Source: Staphylococcus borealis (GTDB taxonomy: Bacteria; Bacillota; Bacilli; Staphylococcales; Staphylococcaceae). Taken from it: a stretch of DNA of 64,000 bases. Shown one piece after another: positions 59,113 through 64,000 of this stretch (positions within the stretch are counted from its first letter, which is position 1; each line of letters opens with the position of its first letter). Made by a program: the position numbers and the translations under genes. The DNA is taken from contig NZ_CUEE01000004.1 in assembly GCF_001224225.1 (NCBI RefSeq), forward strand, positions 124,001 through 188,000, read 5' to 3'. Under the pieces are notes generated by a model. The model made no database searches. It was not told the origin of the DNA and saw nothing but the letters and a program-made list of their open reading frames with translations.

Positions 59113-59562
59113 GAGTTCACCTCAAAATTTTCACTTGAATTCATTCATCTATTATCATATCAAAAATAAAGACAAGATTAATATAAAAAAGAAGAATTCC
59201 TAAGATATTTGTTTCGTTCACATTTTACAACACACTCAAAAAGGGAGTGGGAGAGAATTCTTAATAAATTCGTCGTCCCACCCCCGCAAGGGTGACTAGA
59301 ACTGAGAAAAGCTTGAATTAAGCGCCTTCTCAGTTCAGTCAGCTACTGCGAATTTGCAAAATAGCTTCATTATATTATTTTTGTCCCGGACTCTATATGG
59401 GTCTCGAGTGTCAGGAAAACTTAATTTGTAAGTTTTATGATTTAATGCCCCATTCCCAAGCCTACTCATCTTGTAGATTTTGTAGTTAAAATCTAATTAC
59501 TAGGACACCTTGTGCATTATTAATCATTCTACGCCTTTATAGTTTCCTGACGCTAGGTTTAG
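59113..59562. other. Intergenic region between hprK and uvrA
   Basis: About 450 bp without a gene. It holds mosaic repeat copy 9 and a near-perfect inverted pair GTCAGGAAAACT (59410-59421) / AGTTTCCTGAC (59541-59551) spaced 120 bp apart. Confidence 0.6.
59243..59392. repeat. Dispersed mosaic repeat, copy 9
   Basis: Clean short copy: the GGGAGTGGGAGAGAATTC hairpin with GTCGTCCCACCCC, then ACTGAGAAAAGCTTGAATTA with CGCCTTCTCAGT, then GCGAATTTGCAAAATAGC, ending TTTGTCCCGGACTC. It lies downstream of uvrA and upstream of hprK. Confidence 0.85.
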
Positions 59563-62397
59563 TTATTCAACTTTATCGCGTTCGAGTACTGTTTTTAAAT
59601 ATTTACCTGTGTATGACGATGGTACATTAGCGATGTCTTCAGGCGTACCTGTGGCAACAAGTGTACCCCCACCATCGCCACCTTCAGGTCCTAAATCGAT
59701 AATGTGATCTGCTGTTTTGATGACATCTAAATTATGTTCAATGATGACAACTGTATCGCCATTTTCAACTAGTCGATTCAATACTTTTAGCAATCGGCTA
59801 ATATCATCAACATGTAGACCCGTCGTCGGCTCATCTAGAATGTAGATAGAACGTCCAGTTGAACGTTTGTGCAATTCTGATGCTAATTTAACACGTTGTG
59901 CTTCCCCACCTGATAAAGTTGTAGCTTGTTGGCCGAGCGTGATATAACCTAAGCCAACATCCACAAGTGTTTGTAATTTACGGTGTATTTTTGGGATATT
60001 TTCAAAGAAATATGCAGCTTCTTCCACCGTCATTTCAAGTACTTCGGCAATATTTTTACCTTTATATGTTACTTCTAATGTTTCACGGTTGTAACGTTTA
60101 CCATCACACACTTCACAAGGGACATACACATCAGGTAAAAAGTGCATCTCAATTTTGATAATGCCATCGCCTTTACAAGCTTCACAACGTCCACCTTTAA
60201 CATTAAAACTGAAGCGTCCTTTTTGATAACCACGAATTTTAGCTTCGTTAGTTTGAGCGAATACATCGCGAATATCATCAAATACGCCAGTATAAGTAGC
60301 TGGGTTAGAACGTGGTGTTCTACCAATTGGTGATTGGTCAATATCTATTATTTTATCTAACTGGTCAATGCCTTCAATGCTATCATATGCACCTGGCTTA
60401 ACTTTAGATTTATTTATTTTTTGAGCTAAAGATTTATATAATACTTCGTTAACTAATGAACTTTTACCGGAACCTGATACACCAGTCACAACGGTCATTA
60501 CAGATAACGGAATATCAACGTCCACACCTTTTAAATTGTTGCTTCTTGCACCTTTAATACTGATTTTACGCTCTGTCACTTCTCGACGATGTTCAGGGAC
60601 ATCAATACGTTTCTTACCGCTTAAATATTGACCTGTTAAAGATTTTTTGTCTTTCATCACTTTGCTTGGTGTACCACTAGAAACAATTTCTCCACCGTGA
60701 TTACCCGCACCAGGACCGACATCTACAAGGTAGTCAGCAGCACGCATCGTATCATCATCGTGTTCAACAACTATAAGTGTGTTACCTAAATCACGCATTT
60801 CTTTCAGTGTACTTATTAATCGGTCATTATCACGTTGATGTAGACCAATAGACGGCTCATCAAGCACATATAGCACACCTGTTAAGCGTGAACCTATTTG
60901 TGTAGCTAATCGAATTCGTTGTGCTTCACCACCAGAAAGTGTACCTGATGCACGATTAAGTGTTAAATACTCTAATCCAACATTATTTAAAAATGATAAT
61001 CTTGAAATAATTTCTTTTAATATTTGATTTGCAATTGCACTATCTTGTTCGGATAGTTCAATATTTTCGTAGTAATTTAATGCATTTTTAATAGAATATT
61101 CCACTACTTCACCAATGTTATATCCACCTACGTAAACAGATAGTGCTTCTTTGCTTAGGCGTTTACCATGACATGTTTCACATGGCAATTCTGTCATATA
61201 TTTACTCATCATTTCACGTGTATATTCTGATGGTGATTCATGATAGCGACGGTCAATGTTGGCAACAACACCTTCGAACTTCATTCTTCGATGACGTGTA
61301 CCTCCATTTCGACTGTGGAAAGAAAAATCAATTTCTTTATCTCCTGAACCATGCATTAATATATTTTTCTGTCTGTCAGTTAATTTTTTATAAGGTTTAT
61401 CCATATTTATTTTATAAACGTCGCATACGCGTTTTAATAATGTTGGATAAAAATCAGAACTTGTTGGTTCCCAAGGTTCAATAGCACCTTCATTCAAAGT
61501 TTTGTTAGGGTCTGGTACCACTAAATCAAGATCGACAGTCAGTTTTTGGCCTAGACCGTCACAAGTTGGACATGCGCCAAACGGACTATTAAAACTAAAC
61601 ATTCTAGGTTCTAATTCACCGATAGAGAATCCGCAAATCGGACAAACGTGATTTTCTGAGAATTTAAGATCTTCGCCATCGATTACATCGACAGTAATAT
61701 TACCTTCCGCTAATTCTAAACCTGTTTCTATTGAATCTGCTAAACGTGTTTCAATGCCTGATTTTACGACTAATCTATCTACAACTACCTCGATAGTATG
61801 ATTTTTATTTTTATCTAATTCTGGCACTTCATTAACATCAACAATTTCGCCATCGACTCTCAGACGTACATAGCCCTTTTTACCAATATCTGCGATAAGT
61901 TTCTCATGGCTACCCTTTCTATGAGATACAATGGGTGCTAAAATTTGAATTTTAGTACGTTCCTCAAGTTCAAGTATACGGTCAACCATTTGTTGAACGG
62001 TTTGTGATTCAATTTCAATATTATGATTTGGACAATATGGCTTGCCTATTCGTGCGTAAAGTAAACGTATATAATCATAAATTTCAGTTACAGTCGCTAC
62101 AGTAGAGCGAGGGTTTTTACTTGTTGTTTTTTGATCAATTGAAATTGCTGGAGATAATCCTTCGATGGTATCCACATCTGGTTTATCCATTTGACCCAAA
62201 AATTGGCGCGCATATGCACTTAATGATTCGACGTATCGTCTTTGACCTTCAGCATAAATTGTGTCAAAGGCTAAAGATGATTTACCTGATCCTGATAAGC
62301 CTGTCATAACAATAAGTTTATTTTTAGGAAGTTCTATATCTACATTTTTCAAATTATGTGCGCGTGCGCCTTTTACTACAATACTTGGTCCCTTCAT
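59563..62397 (-). CDS. uvrA: Excinuclease ABC subunit A
   Basis: This 944-aa DNA-damage sensor of nucleotide excision repair has two ABC ATPase modules, each split by insertions. Walker A is [11 protein letters not shown] near residue 33 and [11 protein letters not shown] near residue 640. Zinc fingers are CPICGFSIG and [11 protein letters not shown] with [10 protein letters not shown]. Signatures [10 protein letters not shown] and [10 protein letters not shown] are present. It is 7 bp downstream of uvrB in one operon. Confidence 0.98.
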   Translation of the reverse strand: MKGPSIVVKGARAHNLKNVDIELPKNKLIVMTGLSGSGKSSLAFDTIYAEGQRRYVESLSAYARQFLGQMDKPDVDTIEGLSPAISIDQKTTSKNPRSTVATVTEIYDYIRLLYARIGKPYCPNHNIEIESQTVQQMVDRILELEERTKIQILAPIVSHRKGSHEKLIADIGKKGYVRLRVDGEIVDVNEVPELDKNKNHTIEVVVDRLVVKSGIETRLADSIETGLELAEGNITVDVIDGEDLKFSENHVCPICGFSIGELEPRMFSFNSPFGACPTCDGLGQKLTVDLDLVVPDPNKTLNEGAIEPWEPTSSDFYPTLLKRVCDVYKINMDKPYKKLTDRQKNILMHGSGDKEIDFSFHSRNGGTRHRRMKFEGVVANIDRRYHESPSEYTREMMSKYMTELPCETCHGKRLSKEALSVYVGGYNIGEVVEYSIKNALNYYENIELSEQDSAIANQILKEIISRLSFLNNVGLEYLTLNRASGTLSGGEAQRIRLATQIGSRLTGVLYVLDEPSIGLHQRDNDRLISTLKEMRDLGNTLIVVEHDDDTMRAADYLVDVGPGAGNHGGEIVSSGTPSKVMKDKKSLTGQYLSGKKRIDVPEHRREVTERKISIKGARSNNLKGVDVDIPLSVMTVVTGVSGSGKSSLVNEVLYKSLAQKINKSKVKPGAYDSIEGIDQLDKIIDIDQSPIGRTPRSNPATYTGVFDDIRDVFAQTNEAKIRGYQKGRFSFNVKGGRCEACKGDGIIKIEMHFLPDVYVPCEVCDGKRYNRETLEVTYKGKNIAEVLEMTVEEAAYFFENIPKIHRKLQTLVDVGLGYITLGQQATTLSGGEAQRVKLASELHKRSTGRSIYILDEPTTGLHVDDISRLLKVLNRLVENGDTVVIIEHNLDVIKTADHIIDLGPEGGDGGGTLVATGTPEDIANVPSSYTGKYLKTVLERDKVE

Positions 62398-62404
62398 ATA
62401 ACTG

Positions 62405-64000
62405 TCACCCTTCTGCTTTTAATTCAAATAACATATCTCTTAATTCCGTTGCTCTTTCGAAGTCTAAATCTTTAGCTGCTTTTTTCATTTCTTTTTCTAT
62501 ATTCTCAATCGTTTTTTGTCTTTCTTTTTTAGTCATTTTCTTAGGTAGTTCAGTTTGTTGTTTGTCATTTGTTTCATCATTATCTACGGTAGCACTAATA
62601 ACATCATGAATCTTTTTGTTAATTGTTTTTGGCGTGATACCATATTTTTCATTATGTGCCATTTGTATATCACGACGTCTTTGTGTTTCATCAAGTGCAT
62701 ATTGCATTGAGTCGGTGATTTTATCAGCATACATGATAACTTCACCTTTCTCATTACGCGCCGCACGACCAATGGTTTGAATTAATGAACGGTTTGAACG
62801 TAGGAAACCTTCTTTATCCGCATCTAAAATGACTACTAATGAAACTTCAGGTATATCGATACCTTCCCTTAGTAAGTTAATACCTACAACAACATCATAT
62901 GTTCCCATTCTTAAGTCACGAATGATTTCAATACGCTCTAACGTTTTAATTTCTGAGTGCAGGTAATTCACTTTAATTCCCGCTTCTTTCATATAAGTGG
63001 TTAAGTCCTCACTCATTTTCTTAGTTAATGTAGTAACTAGGACACGTTCGTCCCTATCAATGCGTTCTTGAATTTCACTAAGTAAATCATCAATTTGATT
63101 CTTAGTTGGTCTCACATCAATCTTAGGATCTAAAAGACCCGTTGGACGGATAATTTGTTCAACCATCTCATCAGTATGTTCAATTTCATATGGTCCTGGT
63201 GTCGCTGAGACATATACTAATTGATTTGTTTTTTGTTCAAATTCTTCAAATTTTAATGGTCGGTTATCCATCGCACTTGGCAAACGGAAACCATGTTCAA
63301 CGAGCACTTGTTTACGTGCGCGGTCACCATTGAACATGCCTCTAATTTGAGGTAATGTCACGTGAGACTCGTCTATCATGACTAACCAATCATCACCAAA
63401 GTAATCTAGCAATGTATAAGGCGTTGAACCTAAAGGTCTTAATGTTAAGTGAACAGAATAATTCTCTATACCCGAACAGAAGCCCATTTCTCTCATCATT
63501 TCTAAGTCATAATTTGTGCGTTGCTCTAAACGTTGTGCTTCTAATAACTTGTTCTCATCTTTTAATTCTTTTAATCGTTCTTCTAATTCTTTCTCGATAC
63601 GCTCTATTGCGATTTTCATTTTTTCTTCACGTGTTACGAAGTGAGAAGCAGGGAAAATAGCGAAATGCTCGCGTTCACGAATGACTTCCCCTGTTAAATA
63701 ATTGACTTCTCGAATGCGATCAATCTCATCGCCAAAGAATTCAACGCGAATACACATCTCTTCGCGTGAAGCTGGGAAAATTTCGACAACATCTCCACGT
63801 ACTCTAAATGTACCACGTTGGAAATCAATATCATTTCTAGAATATTGTACATCCACAAGTTTACGAAGAAGTTCACTTCGGTCCATCTCCATACCAACTC
63901 GAACACTTACTACTAAATCTTTATATTCTTCTGGGTTACCTAAACCATAAATACAACTTACACTGGCAATGATAATGACATCATCACGTTCAAATAATGC
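62405..64000 (-). CDS. uvrB: Excinuclease ABC subunit B (N-terminus outside the window)
   Basis: The in-frame coding sequence runs through the right edge of the window, giving 531 residues; about 130 N-terminal residues with the first helicase motif are missing. Visible are [70 protein letters not shown] and the C-terminal UVR domain ([16 protein letters not shown]) that binds UvrC. It loads onto damage found by UvrA. The internal Met at 63892 is not the start. Confidence 0.97.
   Translation of the reverse strand, partial: ALFERDDVIIIASVSCIYGLGNPEEYKDLVVSVRVGMEMDRSELLRKLVDVQYSRNDIDFQRGTFRVRGDVVEIFPASREEMCIRVEFFGDEIDRIREVNYLTGEVIREREHFAIFPASHFVTREEKMKIAIERIEKELEERLKELKDENKLLEAQRLEQRTNYDLEMMREMGFCSGIENYSVHLTLRPLGSTPYTLLDYFGDDWLVMIDESHVTLPQIRGMFNGDRARKQVLVEHGFRLPSAMDNRPLKFEEFEQKTNQLVYVSATPGPYEIEHTDEMVEQIIRPTGLLDPKIDVRPTKNQIDDLLSEIQERIDRDERVLVTTLTKKMSEDLTTYMKEAGIKVNYLHSEIKTLERIEIIRDLRMGTYDVVVGINLLREGIDIPEVSLVVILDADKEGFLRSNRSLIQTIGRAARNEKGEVIMYADKITDSMQYALDETQRRRDIQMAHNEKYGITPKTINKKIHDVISATVDNDETNDKQQTELPKKMTKKERQKTIENIEKEMKKAAKDLDFERATELRDMLFELKAEG

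Overview
The window is a low-GC Gram-positive chromosome segment from the genus Staphylococcus. The main evidence is the block uvrB-uvrA / hprK-lgt / trxB / rapZ-yvcK-whiA / clpP / gapR-gap-pgk-tpiA-gpmI-eno / secG / rnr-smpB-ssrA, together with gcvH and the metNIQ transporter. A coagulase-negative species is more likely than S. aureus. The tmRNA tag reads DKSNNNFAVAA, whereas I recall S. aureus starting with Gly. The enolase sequence departs from the S. aureus one I remember. No clumping factor, vwb, emp or nuc genes lie beside the tmRNA. I cannot name the species.

Layout. 1-9.9 kb: the end of a thiolase-like gene, a SAM-riboswitch-controlled methionine transporter, a thioredoxin/Toprim pair, gcvH, a Spx/ArsC-like protein, a thioredoxin, a nitroreductase, aroD, an OsmC/Ohr protein, GNAT and LysE proteins and a histidine phosphatase. 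10-17.5 kb: a run of small secreted, lipoprotein, membrane or unknown genes, a poly-gamma-glutamate-hydrolase-like protein, and an unlisted 37-aa amphipathic peptide gene resembling a phenol-soluble modulin. 17.6-20.1 kb: a DUF3895-like gene bracketed by short direct repeats and, further out, by two inverted arrays of a 59-bp tandem repeat.

20.12-33.91 kb: a 13.8-kb integrated island in the 3' end of ssrA, bounded by 18-bp direct repeats. It carries a SaPI-type left half (tyrosine integrase, divergent repressor/Cro pair, DUF1474 and other small SaPI-like proteins, primase-helicase, iteron origin). Its right half is an HK97-type capsid and packaging block (portal, protease, major capsid, connector, HNH, TerS, TerL, head-tail adaptor). 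There are no tail, lysis or late-regulator genes. This is the architecture of a capsid-forming phage-inducible chromosomal island (cfPICI): it would make its own capsids, package its own DNA and borrow tails from a helper phage. It also has a candidate structured RNA next to attL.

33.9-64 kb: the conserved core. tmRNA, SmpB and RNase R form the trans-translation module. The glycolytic operon sits behind a recognisable CggR/GapR operator. clpP has a CtsR box over its promoter, followed by tRNA-Arg(CCG). Next come the whiA-yvcK-rapZ cluster, trxB, a TPR protein, an acyltransferase, lgt, hprK, uvrA and the 5'-truncated uvrB. A mosaic dispersed repeat with terminal GGGAC-type inverted repeats occurs at about nine intergenic sites, usually between gene ends.
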